From Paenibacillus sp. FSL H8-0079 (GTDB taxonomy: Bacteria > Bacillota > Bacilli > Paenibacillales > Paenibacillaceae), in assembly GCF_037991315.1 (NCBI RefSeq), contig NZ_CP150300.1, positions 806,001 through 870,000 on the forward strand: a stretch of 64,000 nucleotides of DNA, written 5' to 3'. This document shows positions 17,337-26,072 of the stretch, one piece after another. The notes beneath the pieces were generated by a model. The model was not told the DNA's origin, searched no databases, and was given only the letters and a program-made list of their open reading frames with translations. Within the stretch, counting starts at the first letter, position 1, and each line of letters starts with the position of its first letter. A program made the position numbers and the translations under genes.

Positions 17337-18410
17337 TTGAAGCTTTTTAAATGGAACAAAGCAGCATCGGCTGCATCCCTTTGTATTCTTGCATTAAGTC
17401 TTGCAGCCTGCCAAAACCAGGAGGTGGCCCAGATGCCACTTCAGCCAGAATCGGCCCCAGCACCTGTGCAAGAAGAACAGAATGTGGAGGAGCCCAGTAC
17501 GTCTCTTTACACTGCACCACTGACAGGGCTGCCTGTAGATGAAGCGATTACGCGGCGTCCACTCGCCGTGATGATTAATAATGCCCCAGCAGCTCGGCCC
17601 CAATCGGGTCTGAGTTCAGCCGATATCATTTTAGAAGTCCTCGCAGAGGGAGGCATTACCCGTTTTATAGCCATCTTCCAGAGTGAAGGCGGTGCTGAGA
17701 CGGTCGGACCCGTGCGCAGCATACGTCCGTACCTGATTGAGCTGGGCGAGAGTTATGATGGTGTACTTGTTCATGCCGGAGGTAGTCCGGAGGCGTATTC
17801 CATTTTACAAAGGCAGCAGAAACAGCATATGGATGAAATCTCGAATGGTGGACCTTACTTCTGGCGTTCCTCTGATCGTAAAGCTCCGCATAATCTGTAT
17901 ACTTCAGCGGACAAGCTGAGAGAAGGGGCGGATATCAAGGGCTACAGCCATGACTTCAAGTCGCCGGTATACATCTATAATGAAGAAGGCGCGACATCCG
18001 CAGGTGAGACGGTGAAACAATTCGATATCCATTATTTATTGGATAGTTACCAGGTGACGTATGATTATGATGAAGTTAGCGGACGATATATGAGAATGGT
18101 CAATGGCAAGGCAGATCAGGATCTGGATAACGGTAATCCAATTGGCGCAGCAAACATTATTGTGGCGGGTGCAGATCACAAGGTGCTCGACAGTGTAGGC
18201 CGACTGTCCGTCAATCTGGAGCAGGGCGGTGAGGCCATGCTGTTTCAGAAGGGCAAGATGATCCGTGGACAGTGGGTGAGGAAGCAGGGGGACATTATTC
18301 GTTTTGTTCAGGGTAGCAGTGAAGTGGCTCTTGTACCTGGCAAAACCTTTATCAGCATTGTTCCGAATCAACCGGAATTTGCGAGTCATGTGAAGCTGGC
18401 TGTTCAATAA
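17337..18410 (+). CDS. DUF3048-domain lipoprotein (YerB-like)
   Basis: A 357-residue lipoprotein. The TTG at 17337, preceded by AGGAGGTCC, gives a type II signal: MKLFKWNKAA, hydrophobic SLCILALSLAA, then lipobox Cys25. The mature protein carries the DUF3048 domain (RRPLAVMINNAPAARPQSGL and the GPVRSIRPYL segment) and the C-terminal DUF3048 extension. It would be anchored on the outer face of the membrane. The frame extends in-phase upstream to 17139, but that part has no RBS and would bury the lipobox. Function of DUF3048 is unknown. Confidence 0.85.
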   Translation: MKLFKWNKAASAASLCILALSLAACQNQEVAQMPLQPESAPAPVQEEQNVEEPSTSLYTAPLTGLPVDEAITRRPLAVMINNAPAARPQSGLSSADIILEVLAEGGITRFIAIFQSEGGAETVGPVRSIRPYLIELGESYDGVLVHAGGSPEAYSILQRQQKQHMDEISNGGPYFWRSSDRKAPHNLYTSADKLREGADIKGYSHDFKSPVYIYNEEGATSAGETVKQFDIHYLLDSYQVTYDYDEVSGRYMRMVNGKADQDLDNGNPIGAANIIVAGADHKVLDSVGRLSVNLEQGGEAMLFQKGKMIRGQWVRKQGDIIRFVQGSSEVALVPGKTFISIVPNQPEFASHVKLAVQ

Positions 18411-18727
18411 AAGAATGAAATGAAAGAAAACGATGAAACAAGTATCCATTTTCTCGTCGAAAAGGCATCATATTATAACCTTGCGTGAAAAGTAGAATGG
18501 TGTCGGATCTGCATTTTGGTGTCGAATTGTAAACGCAGTGTAAAATCTCGACTTGAATTTGCCATTATTCCAAATAATTAAGATTCATTTCAGATTAATG
18601 TGATAAGAATATAAAAAAGGATCGCACCTTTTGTACAAACCATGAAACAAATATGATAAGATATCAAAGGTTGTCATTTCATGTTTCATCGGTTATCAGC
18701 AATTTTTCTCGTAAAGGGGATAGAGCT
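18411..18727. other. Spacer upstream of the phosphate transporter pair
   Basis: 317 bp of AT-rich sequence, presumably with the promoter of the DUF47-pit operon. TTCATTTC- and TTAATG-like hexamers around 18588-18602 hint at a Pho-type site but the match is too weak to call. Confidence 0.35.
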
Positions 18728-19348
18728 ATGAAGCTTAAGAAGAAGAAGGATATATTTTTTGAAACACTGGAGAACATGGCAGATACGGTTGTTCAAGCGG
18801 CAGATTATTTCTCCCAGCATGTTTCCAACCTTCAGGATGTGACTCTTTTCGCTAATGAAATGAAGAAGTACGAGTCGAAATGTGATGATTACGTGCATAC
18901 GATTATTACAGAGCTCAACAAAACATTTATCACGCCGATCGAACGCGATGATATCATGGAGCTGACAACAACACTTGATGACGTATTGGACGGACTTGAA
19001 GCAACAGCTTCCCGTTTCTATATGTACCAACTGACAGATCCAGATGATGAGTTCGTCATACAGTTTGCTGAAATTTTGCGTCAATCTGCCTACGAAATTC
19101 AGAAGGCGATCCATTTGCTGTCCCAGAAAAAATTGCTCGCGATCCGTGAGTACACCATTCGTTTGAATGATCTGGAAAACCAAGGCGACGAAGTGCTGCG
19201 CATGTGTATCAAACATCTCTTCGCTACCGTGTCTGATCCGATTGAACTGATCAAGCGTAAGGAAATTTACGAACGTCTTGAGACGACAACGGATGCTTGT
19301 GAAGACGTAGCGAACGTGCTTGAATCCATCATTATGCGTAATTCTTAA
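18728..19348 (+). CDS. DUF47 (PhoU-like) accessory protein of the Pit phosphate transporter
   Basis: A 206-residue all-helical protein of the DUF47/PhoU-like family: KKKDIFFETLENMADTVVQAA at the start, the conserved IERDDIMELTTTLDDVLDGL near 75-95 and IYERLETTTDACEDVANVLE at the end. The many acidic residues are thought to bind metal clusters. Start ATG 18728 follows AAAGGGGATAG. Fourteen bases separate it from the pit gene, whose RBS overlaps its stop; such pairs are common and the small protein probably modulates uptake. Confidence 0.88.
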   Translation: MKLKKKKDIFFETLENMADTVVQAADYFSQHVSNLQDVTLFANEMKKYESKCDDYVHTIITELNKTFITPIERDDIMELTTTLDDVLDGLEATASRFYMYQLTDPDDEFVIQFAEILRQSAYEIQKAIHLLSQKKLLAIREYTIRLNDLENQGDEVLRMCIKHLFATVSDPIELIKRKEIYERLETTTDACEDVANVLESIIMRNS

Positions 19349-19362
19349 GGAGCCAGAGAATA

Positions 19363-20352
19363 ATGGAAACAACGATTTGGGTATTAGGTATAGTCGTCTT
19401 CCTTGCACTGGCGTTTGACTTCATCAACGGTTTTCACGACACGGCCAATGCCATTGCGACTTCGGTCTCAACCCGAGCGCTGACGCCACGTCGAGCTATT
19501 CTTATGGCAGCGGTGATGAACTTTGTCGGTGCGATGATGTTCACAGGTGTTGCGAAGACGATTGGGGGGAGTGTGACCGACCCCACCACGCTGGATAACG
19601 GGATAGAAGTCGTCATAGTCACCTTGATATCAGCGATTATCTGGAACCTGGTTACATGGTGGTTCGGTATTCCGTCCTCATCTTCACATGCACTTATTGG
19701 AGCCCTTGCAGGTGCCGTGCTCGTTGGCGCAGGATCTGATAAAGTGAAATGGAGCGGATTCATTGATATCGTCGGAGGTTTGCTATTATCACCTCTGATC
19801 GCATTTGCCATCGGTTATGTGGTCATGACGATTCTCAAATATATTTTCGCCAAACGCAGTCCGCATAACGTGAACAAAGGTTTCCGTACGGTACAGATTT
19901 TCACGGCAGCACTGCAAGCATTCACGCATGGTACGAATGATGCACAGAAAGCGATGGGAATTATTACCTTTGCTCTGGTTGCAGCAGGTGTGCAGGATAA
20001 TCTGGATGTTCCGCTGTGGGTTAAAATCTCAGCAGCAACTGCGATGGCTTTGGGTACATCCATTGGTGGTTGGAAGATCATCAAAACGATGGGTACCAAA
20101 ATCTTTAAAATTGAACCGATCAACGGATTTGCCGCCGATCTGTCAGCCGCATCCGTTATTTTCACAGCAACGTTGCTTCACCTTCCAGTGAGTACAACGC
20201 ACGCGATCACATCGGCTATTCTGGGTGTGGGTTCCGCGAAACGTTTCTCTGCTGTGAAATGGGGACTTGCTGGACGTATTATTATTACGTGGTTCATTAC
20301 GATTCCGATTACAGGGGCACTGGCAGGATTGTTATACTGGATTATTTTCTAA
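19363..20352 (+). CDS. Low-affinity inorganic phosphate transporter, Pit family
   Basis: A 329-residue PHO4/Pit permease, proton-metal-phosphate symporter in the cytoplasmic membrane. The two inverted PHO4 signatures are present: GFHDTANAIATSVSTRAL near residue 23 and THGTNDAQKAMGIITFAL near 188. About ten TM segments. Cotranscribed with the DUF47 gene. Confidence 0.92.
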   Translation: METTIWVLGIVVFLALAFDFINGFHDTANAIATSVSTRALTPRRAILMAAVMNFVGAMMFTGVAKTIGGSVTDPTTLDNGIEVVIVTLISAIIWNLVTWWFGIPSSSSHALIGALAGAVLVGAGSDKVKWSGFIDIVGGLLLSPLIAFAIGYVVMTILKYIFAKRSPHNVNKGFRTVQIFTAALQAFTHGTNDAQKAMGIITFALVAAGVQDNLDVPLWVKISAATAMALGTSIGGWKIIKTMGTKIFKIEPINGFAADLSAASVIFTATLLHLPVSTTHAITSAILGVGSAKRFSAVKWGLAGRIIITWFITIPITGALAGLLYWIIF

Positions 20353-20423
20353 AGAGAGAAGTTATCCCGAACGAATTCGGGGTTACCAGACAAACTGTTC
20401 ATAACATTGTGAATATCGGGATA

Positions 20424-20557
20424 TGTGGACAATTATACAACCAAAATCAAGAGACGCCTGTGCATGAACGTGTGGACAGGCTGGATATGTGGATAGCCAT
20501 CCGTGGAATGATAAACCAAAAGAAGATATTCCTGTGGATACAGGGAACTGTGGATAG
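20424..20557 (+). promoter_or_regulatory. Cluster of five DnaA-box-like sequences
   Basis: TGTGGACAA, TGTGGACAG, TGTGGATAG, TGTGGATAC and TGTGGATAG begin at 20424, 20471, 20488, 20533 and 20549. They are close to the inverse DnaA box TGTGGATAA; three keep the eight-base core TATCCACA (inverse). All point the same way. Whether DnaA binds is unknown. Confidence 0.4.
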
Positions 20558-20568
20558 GGAAATGAGAG

Positions 20569-20592
20569 AAGCCAACAGGGTTGGCTTTTTTT
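20569..20592 (+). terminator. Terminator of the pit operon
   Basis: Stem AAGCCAAC / GTTGGCTT with a tight AGG loop, followed by TTTTTTG. Confidence 0.85.
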
Positions 20593-20658
20593 GTTGTCGA
20601 GTTTGAAGGTACCTGTGTACAATAACGTAAGATACAGGACAAGGACGTGGTCTAATTT

Positions 20659-21618
20659 ATGATTCGTACACTCGCCATTACACGAGAGCATCAAGTCTCC
20701 GTGAACGTACCCCTTACACAGCTGGATCTGAACGATTACGCCTGGGTATGGGCAGATTTTAACCAGCCAACGGAAGAGGAAAGCCGTTTGCTGGATACAT
20801 ATTTTCATTTTCACCCATTAGCTATAGAGGACTGTCTGCATGTGTTGCAGCGGCCCAAGCTCGATTATTATGATAATCTGCAGTTTCTTGTGCTGCATGC
20901 ATTGAATCCGTCCACACTGGAAGCCGAGGAGGTTGACTTGTTTCTCGGAGCGAACTTCCTGGTTTCCTTTCATCATGGCGTATTGGAGGAAGTGGATGAA
21001 GCGTGGGATCGCTTGTTGCACCATGCGCATGAACGAACCATCTGGGCGAGAGGTCCAGTGGCAGCAGCGTATACGGTGATGGACAAGCTGGTCGATCATT
21101 ATTTCCCGTCTCTATTTGCCATTGAGGATGAACTGGCTGAACTGGAGAACCGCGGTGGACAAGAGTCGGTTGAAGATCTGATGAACCAGGTGTTTGACCT
21201 GCGTAGTCGATTGCTGAAGCTCAGACGAACGGTTGTACCGATGCGGGATCTGCTCTATCGGGTGGTCAACTCCCAGCATGTGCAGCGAACAGGCGAACAT
21301 ACGGCTTATTTTACCGATATCTACGACCATTTGTTAAAGCTGACAGATATGATCGAAGCTGATCGGGAGATGACGGCGGACCTGCGTGACAGTTATATTT
21401 CTCTGAACTCCAACCGGATGAATCAGATTATGAAGACACTCACGGTGATTACCACGGTGTTTATGCCACTCACGCTGATCGCGGGAATCTATGGCATGAA
21501 CTTCGCCTATATGCCTGAGCTGCAATGGAAGTTTGGGTATGGGGCTGTGTTGCTGTTGATGTTTGTGCTTGGGGGAAGCATGGTGGCCTGGTTTGTGAAG
21601 CGGGGCTGGTTTAAGTGA
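20659..21618 (+). CDS. CorA-family magnesium/divalent cation transporter
   Basis: A 319-residue CorA-type channel. A long cytosolic domain (about 1-255) ends in helical segments, then two TM helices at the C-terminus. The selectivity signature YGMNF is present (GIYGMNFAYMPEL, about residue 277), at the end of TM1 (TVITTVFMPLTLIAGIYG). CorA proteins are homopentamers in the cytoplasmic membrane. The spacers on both sides carry DnaA-box-like repeats. Confidence 0.93.
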   Translation: MIRTLAITREHQVSVNVPLTQLDLNDYAWVWADFNQPTEEESRLLDTYFHFHPLAIEDCLHVLQRPKLDYYDNLQFLVLHALNPSTLEAEEVDLFLGANFLVSFHHGVLEEVDEAWDRLLHHAHERTIWARGPVAAAYTVMDKLVDHYFPSLFAIEDELAELENRGGQESVEDLMNQVFDLRSRLLKLRRTVVPMRDLLYRVVNSQHVQRTGEHTAYFTDIYDHLLKLTDMIEADREMTADLRDSYISLNSNRMNQIMKTLTVITTVFMPLTLIAGIYGMNFAYMPELQWKFGYGAVLLLMFVLGGSMVAWFVKRGWFK

Positions 21619-21663
21619 GAACCAGTGTAATCAGATGTTAGTAACATAAACTTGTAATAACGT

Positions 21664-21719
21664 GTATCCACAGGTAAAATATAACGATATGTGAATAGAT
21701 TCTGGATGAATTATCCATA
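21664..21719 (+). promoter_or_regulatory. DnaA-box-like pair after corA
   Basis: GTATCCACA (21664-21672) and TTATCCATA (21711-21719) each differ from TTATCCACA by one base. They lie between corA and the DIP1984 gene. Confidence 0.3.
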
Positions 21720-21746
21720 CATATCATTGTGGAAGGATGGGATACG

Positions 21747-22208
21747 ATGAGATTGGCAGAGGCTCTTGTACTGCGTGCAGATGAGCAGAAGAAGATAGCT
21801 CAGCTCAAGCAACGTCTGGAACGCGTAGTTAAAGTTCAGGAAGGTGAACAGCCAGCAGAGGACCCACAGTTGCTTATGATTGACCTGGAGAATACGATCC
21901 GGAGCCTGACGGTATTGGTTAAGAAAATTAATAAGACCAATGCACAGACTGACTTCACCGCTGGAGTTACGCTTGCAGATGCCCTTGCAGAGCGGGATGG
22001 AATCATGCAAGAAAGAGCATCGTTTAACGAAGTTTTGCAGAATGCGTCCATTCGCCAGGATCGGTATAGTCGTTCTGAAGTGAAGTATGAGCGAACCGTG
22101 AACATAGCAGATATTCAACATAAAGTGGATAGCCTTTCGAAATCCTACCGGGAACTGGATTTTAAAATTCAGGAGAAGAACTGGACCATAGACTTAATCG
22201 AGGAATAA
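21747..22208 (+). CDS. DIP1984 family protein (septicolysin-like)
   Basis: A 153-residue, largely coiled-coil protein. RLAEALVLRADEQKKIAQL at the start, KVQEGEQPAED near residue 40 and KINKTNAQTDF near 75 are the hallmarks of the DIP1984/septicolysin family. The start ATG 21747 is preceded by GGAAGGATGG; an in-frame GTG at 21729 lacks an RBS. The cellular role of the family is not established. Confidence 0.85.
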   Translation: MRLAEALVLRADEQKKIAQLKQRLERVVKVQEGEQPAEDPQLLMIDLENTIRSLTVLVKKINKTNAQTDFTAGVTLADALAERDGIMQERASFNEVLQNASIRQDRYSRSEVKYERTVNIADIQHKVDSLSKSYRELDFKIQEKNWTIDLIEE

Positions 22209-22440
22209 AACTGCGTCGGTAACCCTATCCAAATGAAGCGAGCATAACCCACCAACGGGAAGTTGGAAACCTGGTAGACGCTGGGCCATGTCTAACCCAC
22301 ATCATCATTTAGCCCAATATTGTTACAAGAATGCGCAGCATGGATGTATCGTGTATCTTTCTAATTGTTACGACCATATGCAGGTCTTTGGATAGCGGTG
22401 AGGGTGGGTAAGGGGAATTGCAGTTTGAACTACATATGAA

Positions 22441-22512
22441 GAAGGCCACTGGGCCATGATCTCAGGCAGTAATATCTGTCGGGAGATGATGTTTGCCAGG
22501 TGGCCTTTCTGA
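22441..22512. terminator. Long nested stem-loop between convergent genes
   Basis: Three stacked stems: GAAGGCCACTGG with CCAGGTGGCCTTTC outside, CATGATCTC with GAGATGATG in the middle, and GGCAG with CTGTC at the tip around TAATAT. T-rich sequence follows on both strands (TTTCTGATTCTT). It is a plausible bidirectional terminator; its length and order would also fit a structured RNA. Confidence 0.5.
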
Positions 22513-22548
22513 TTCTTCTATAAAAGTACTAAAGGTGTTGAAAGTTTT

Positions 22549-22594
22549 GTATCCACATGTGTATAACTATTCCGCTGCAATAAGCTGTGTATAA
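22549..22594 (+). promoter_or_regulatory. Three DnaA-box-like nonamers in 46 bp
   Basis: GTATCCACA (22549-22557), TGTGTATAA (22558-22566) and TGTGTATAA (22586-22594). The last two are exact inverse matches to TTATNCACA. The first two abut head to head. Confidence 0.4.
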
Positions 22595-22611
22595 CTTAGG
22601 ATGACTTCCTG

Positions 22612-23700
22612 TTACTCCATTTCAAGAACAAAAGAAGTTGTAGCTGCTTCTTTGCCATTCACAAGAATGGTTAGCGTATGCAGACCGGCATAATATTTTC
22701 TCGTTGTAATGACTTTGAACGATTGTTTGGTGGCTACCTTGGATGTGCCTGTCGGGTACATTTTATCGGAGCATTTGAATCGTTTGGGAGCCTGCTTGCC
22801 GTTCGCCTTCATATAGCCCATCTCGTATTCAATTCTCAGCATCTGTGACTCGTCACTCTCATTGACCACATCAAATGAAAAATGAAGATTCTCGCCGATA
22901 GCGACTGTGTCGTGAGCAAGCTGAAGTTGCTCAATATGAATCGCATCCTGCTCATTGTAACCAAAAAGACTTAGCGCTTTGCGATGTCCTTTCTTCAGTA
23001 ATGACCTGCTGGCATGCCGGACAATCCAGTCCGTGTGCGTATGTTGTCCGTACCAGGTCGTGGCTAGATCCATCACCAGTTCAGGGTGGTCTTTGGAGAT
23101 GTCATTCAGATGATTGGCCACACTTTTCCGGACATAGAGGGACTCGTCCGCTTTTAACGCGTGAAGAATTGGCAGTACAGGTGTTGGATCGGTGATGAAT
23201 CCCTGGAGTTTAGCTCCCCATGGCAAACGGGGCCGACTACCTTCACTGGCAAGTCTGCGAATATGCTCGTTGTTGCTATCTGCCCACGCCATCATATGTT
23301 TCATAGATTGGATCGGATAACGATCAATAAACGGGCGTACCGCGAACTCGGAGCTGGAATAAGGTGTGAAGACGGTCAGATATTTCATGGATAGCTCGTA
23401 ATCTTCTGGGTCCAGTCCGTTCACTTCGATAAAATCCGGTACAAACAGATATTCAACGCCTCTCATATGGGGGGCAGCTTGTTCGATGATATGTAATGAT
23501 TCTTCATAATTATCGGGCAGCACTTGGGTTAAGGCCAGTGTGATTCGGCGTATCCGTGCTTTGAATTCCAACTGTTCCCAGCCTTCAGCGAACACTAATT
23601 CATGAAATTGCTGGGTATCCAGCTTCGGGTAGAATTGACGCAACAATTCACCAGTCCGACCGATTAATGCGGGAGTGTATTTGTCTTTGAAAAGTTCCAT
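22612..23700 (-). CDS. DNA alkylation repair protein (AlkC/AlkD HEAT-like superfamily)
   Basis: A 362-residue protein. The first 230 residues look like the helical HEAT-type DNA glycosylase fold of the AlkC/AlkD family, with the diagnostic ASEGSRPRLPWGAKL (about 152-166) and LYVRKSVANHLNDISKDHP (about 198-216). These enzymes remove N3/N7-alkylpurines. The C-terminal part (about 260-360) is a beta-sandwich-like extension, found in AlkC-type members. Start ATG 23700 has AAGGAGGCGG upstream. Monocistronic. Confidence 0.88.
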   Translation of the reverse strand: MELFKDKYTPALIGRTGELLRQFYPKLDTQQFHELVFAEGWEQLEFKARIRRITLALTQVLPDNYEESLHIIEQAAPHMRGVEYLFVPDFIEVNGLDPEDYELSMKYLTVFTPYSSSEFAVRPFIDRYPIQSMKHMMAWADSNNEHIRRLASEGSRPRLPWGAKLQGFITDPTPVLPILHALKADESLYVRKSVANHLNDISKDHPELVMDLATTWYGQHTHTDWIVRHASRSLLKKGHRKALSLFGYNEQDAIHIEQLQLAHDTVAIGENLHFSFDVVNESDESQMLRIEYEMGYMKANGKQAPKRFKCSDKMYPTGTSKVATKQSFKVITTRKYYAGLHTLTILVNGKEAATTSFVLEME

Positions 23701-23796
23701 GGTCCGCCTCCTTCAGTTACTATTCAGTATACCTCAAATTACAGGAATAAGAACATAAGTTCCTGAATTTTCTATGTATATTGAAGAAAAGAGTTA

Positions 23797-23825
23797 AGGC
23801 ACCCACCTTCTATAAGGGGGTGCCT
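23797..23825 (-). terminator. Terminator of the YqfQ-like gene
   Basis: AGGCACCCACCTT pairs with AAGGGGGTGCCT (one bulge); on the minus strand TTAACTCTTTTC follows. Confidence 0.65.
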
Positions 23826-23833
23826 GGATGGTT

Positions 23834-24472
23834 TTAACCTTTGCGACTTTTGGGACGGCGCTTCGTGGAATTGGATTTGCGGCGGGTTGGCGTCGTATTG
23901 CGGCGACGTGGAACACTCGTTGGTTTGTTCCGACGCTTGCGTGTACGTTTCCGGGGCGGCGTGTATTCTTCATAGTCTGCATCAGCCGCGCTGTCATTCG
24001 TTTTTCCTTTTCCAAAAGGCAGAATGCCCATAACGAGCTTCATCATCGGAGCCATCTGCTGGATGCCGCCGACGACCTTCTGCATTTTGCCTATTCCACT
24101 CATGATTCCATCAATCCCGCCGAAGCGGTCGATCATTCCTTTTAACTCACCAATGTTGGCTAACGAAAAGCCGGAACCACCTGTTGAAGCAGGCGCCTGT
24201 ACCGGAGCTGGGGGAACGACCTGGGCTCCACCTCCATAAAAGTTCCCGCCAGGGACACCTTGCCCATAGGGTACAATGGCTGATGCTTCGACTTCACCGA
24301 AGCCAGGGTAATGGGGCTCTACGCCAGGATACATCGGTTGGATCTGAGTTTCATTCAAAGACCGCGGAACCACACCGGGCGGCATATAGGCAGAAGTATG
24401 TGCCTGCCGATGAGCATGAGAAGACGGACGCTGCCCTTGTGCTGGCTGGCGGTGATAATAATGCTGTGGCAT
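23834..24472 (-). CDS. YqfQ/VrrA-like protein with very basic C-terminus
   Basis: 212 residues. The N-terminal half is low-complexity, Pro/Gly/His/Gln-rich (QHYYHRQPAQGQRPSS). The central part NIGELKGMIDRFGGIDGIM and MMKLVMGILPFGKGK matches the conserved region of Bacillus YqfQ-like proteins. The C-terminal 50 residues are packed with Arg, Lys and Thr (PPRKRTRKRRNKP), suggesting nucleic-acid or polyanion binding, possibly in spores. Role unknown. Confidence 0.75.
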   Translation of the reverse strand: MPQHYYHRQPAQGQRPSSHAHRQAHTSAYMPPGVVPRSLNETQIQPMYPGVEPHYPGFGEVEASAIVPYGQGVPGGNFYGGGAQVVPPAPVQAPASTGGSGFSLANIGELKGMIDRFGGIDGIMSGIGKMQKVVGGIQQMAPMMKLVMGILPFGKGKTNDSAADADYEEYTPPRKRTRKRRNKPTSVPRRRNTTPTRRKSNSTKRRPKSRKG

Positions 24473-24928
24473 GAACGATCACGTTCCTTCTATGTTGGAT
24501 TTCGGAATTGCGTTCCATGAGTTGCATGACAGATGAACATCATAGACCCTAGTGGAACTCCCTTTTGCTATACTGTATGTCATTAGCGGAGAGACGGCGT
24601 AGGCGGGTATCCCGGAAAACGGGATATTTGCGGATTTGGGCGCGTAGACATGCCGTGAGGTTTTCATACAGGAAAATGCAGTTTAGACACAAAATTGTAA
24701 CATTTAGGTTGATTGAATTCCTACATAAGTAATCGGAAATATACAGGTGAAAACTGGGATATAGCGCTATAATTTCGCTAGTTGTGCGCGAGGAGAGGAC
24801 AATAGTACCTTTTGTAAGCGGTAACATGTATTTTTATTCTGTAGTGCGTGAAATCGGTAACGCTTGAAATACCAACTCAGGGTGAGTACAATGTAGGTAC
24901 ACAGTAACCGCTAGGGGATGATGATGAA
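24473..24928. other. 456-bp divergent spacer upstream of the yerC-like gene
   Basis: Contains the cre-like site 24812-24827. An apparent minus-strand frame at 24549-24827 lacks an RBS and is not believed. Promoters for both flanking genes are expected here. Confidence 0.45.
24812..24827 (+). promoter_or_regulatory. cre site (perfect consensus match)
   Basis: TGTAAGCGGTAACA (24813-24826) fits every position of TGNAANCGNWWNCA. It lies about 100 bp upstream of the yerC-like start, suggesting CcpA control, or control by another LacI-family repressor. Confidence 0.55.
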
Positions 24929-25219
24929 ATGCAGCTGAAAAAGCTAAATGATAAAAGCATTGAACAACTATTTGAGGCTATTTTGACTTTAAAAGATATT
25001 GAAGAGTGTTATGTCTTCTTTGATGACCTCTGCACGGTAAACGAGATCCAATCCATGTCCCAGCGGCTGGAAGTGGCTCGTATGTTGGGCAAAGGCAATA
25101 CGTATAACCAGATTGAAGCTGAGACGGGTGCGAGTACAGCCACGATTTCACGTGTCAAACGCTGCCTGAATTACGGCAATGATGGTTATAAAATGACGTT
25201 GGAACGCCTGGGACGCTAA
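24929..25219 (+). CDS. YerC/YecD-type TrpR-related DNA-binding protein
   Basis: A 96-residue protein of the TrpR-like superfamily. The helix-turn-helix is MLGKGNTYNQIEAETGASTA-TISRVKRCL (about residues 53-81), and EECYVFFDDLCTVNEI precedes it, as in Bacillus YerC. YerC-type proteins are small dimeric repressors with poorly defined targets. Start ATG 24929 follows AGGGGATGATG. The chelatase gene starts one base after its stop. Confidence 0.88.
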   Translation: MQLKKLNDKSIEQLFEAILTLKDIEECYVFFDDLCTVNEIQSMSQRLEVARMLGKGNTYNQIEAETGASTATISRVKRCLNYGNDGYKMTLERLGR

Positions 25220-25220
25220 C

Positions 25221-25994
25221 ATGAAGAAGCCGGGTGTACTCATCATCAGTCACGGTTCTCAGGAGCAGACCTGGGTGGAATCCGTCGATGACGCGATCTC
25301 CCGGTTGAATCTGCCCCTCCCGTTGCCGGTTGAAGCCGGATTTCTTGAGTTGGTGGAAGGACGCCTGATCCAGGACGGTATCGACCGACTGGAAGCGCAA
25401 GGCGTAACCGATATCTTAGTTGTACCTTTATTCGTTTCGTCCGGGAGTACACATGTGGATGAAATTGAATTTGCCATTGGTGCAAAGGAAGCACCTGAGC
25501 GGGAAACAGATCTGGAACCGTTCCAGGTCACAGCCCGGGTTCACTTTGGTTATCCAGTAGATAATGATCCGGATATTGCAGTGATGGTGTGGGACAAAGT
25601 CCGATCGCTCTCGCAGCAATCGGAGCAGGAAACGATTCTGCTGGTGGGACACGGTAGTATTCATGATGGATTTCGTGAGCGTTGGGAAGCGGGAATTGCC
25701 TCCCTTTCGGAGCGTGTGCAGGAAGTTAGTGGCGTAGCCTATACGGATTATGCATTGCTGAATCCAGAGAGTCTGTACGACAAAGTGAAGTATTGGAGCG
25801 AAGAGCGGGGGAACCGAGTCATTGTGGCGCCGCTGTTTTTGAGTGCCGGTTACTTCACGAGGAACGTAATCCCGGACCGGCTGAAGGAACTGGATTATGT
25901 GTACAGCGGTGAGACGCTGTTGCCACATCCATTGCTTGGGCAGTGGCTGGAGCGCCAGATCCAGATTTTGCTGGAGAGATGTAACAAAGCTTAG
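25221..25994 (+). CDS. Sirohydrochlorin chelatase (CbiX-type)
   Basis: A 257-residue two-domain CbiX/SirB-like chelatase that inserts cobalt or iron into sirohydrochlorin for B12 or siroheme. Metal-site motifs: LIISHGSQE (His11) and SSGSTHVDEI in the first half, LLVGHGSIHDGF and APLFLSAGYFTRNVIP in the second, so each half keeps the CbiX fold signature. It is not next to other siroheme or cobalamin genes; it is probably cotranscribed with the yerC-like gene. Confidence 0.85.
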   Translation: MKKPGVLIISHGSQEQTWVESVDDAISRLNLPLPLPVEAGFLELVEGRLIQDGIDRLEAQGVTDILVVPLFVSSGSTHVDEIEFAIGAKEAPERETDLEPFQVTARVHFGYPVDNDPDIAVMVWDKVRSLSQQSEQETILLVGHGSIHDGFRERWEAGIASLSERVQEVSGVAYTDYALLNPESLYDKVKYWSEERGNRVIVAPLFLSAGYFTRNVIPDRLKELDYVYSGETLLPHPLLGQWLERQIQILLERCNKA

Positions 25995-26043
25995 GCTTCC
26001 TTCTTGAATCGAACGCATTAGGTTAATTTTTTCATAAAACAAT

Positions 26044-26072
26044 TAAACCACGTCCTTGGACGTGGTTTTTTT
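26044..26072 (+). terminator. Terminator of the yerC-chelatase operon
   Basis: Stem ACCACGTCC / GGACGTGGT with a two-base TT turn, then TTTTTTT. Confidence 0.9.

Larger units (their letters stand above)
20353..20658. other. Spacer between pit and corA rich in DnaA-box-like nonamers
   Basis: 306 bp with five same-direction TGTGGAYA-type nonamers (20424, 20471, 20488, 20533, 20549) and a terminator at 20569-20592. No Mg riboswitch was recognised before corA. Frames through it on either strand look non-coding. Confidence 0.5.
22209..22611. other. 403-bp spacer with a long structured hairpin
   Basis: No ORF of quality. It holds a small hairpin CCAAC/GTTGG near 22252, the long nested stem-loop at 22441-22509 and three DnaA-box-like nonamers at 22549-22594. 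Sequence 22209-22440 could be a transcribed non-coding region but nothing recognisable was seen. Confidence 0.4.

Noticed and set aside
18580..18610. PhoP box before the DUF47-pit operon
   Set aside because: Only loose hexamer matches without the required regular spacing.
20259..20814. Frames on both strands across the pit-corA spacer
   Set aside because: They run through the ends of real genes, a terminator and the nonamer repeats; no RBS and no protein-like pattern.
24549..24827. 92-codon minus-strand frame before the yerC-like gene
   Set aside because: No RBS, odd composition and it overlaps the cre site; probably chance.
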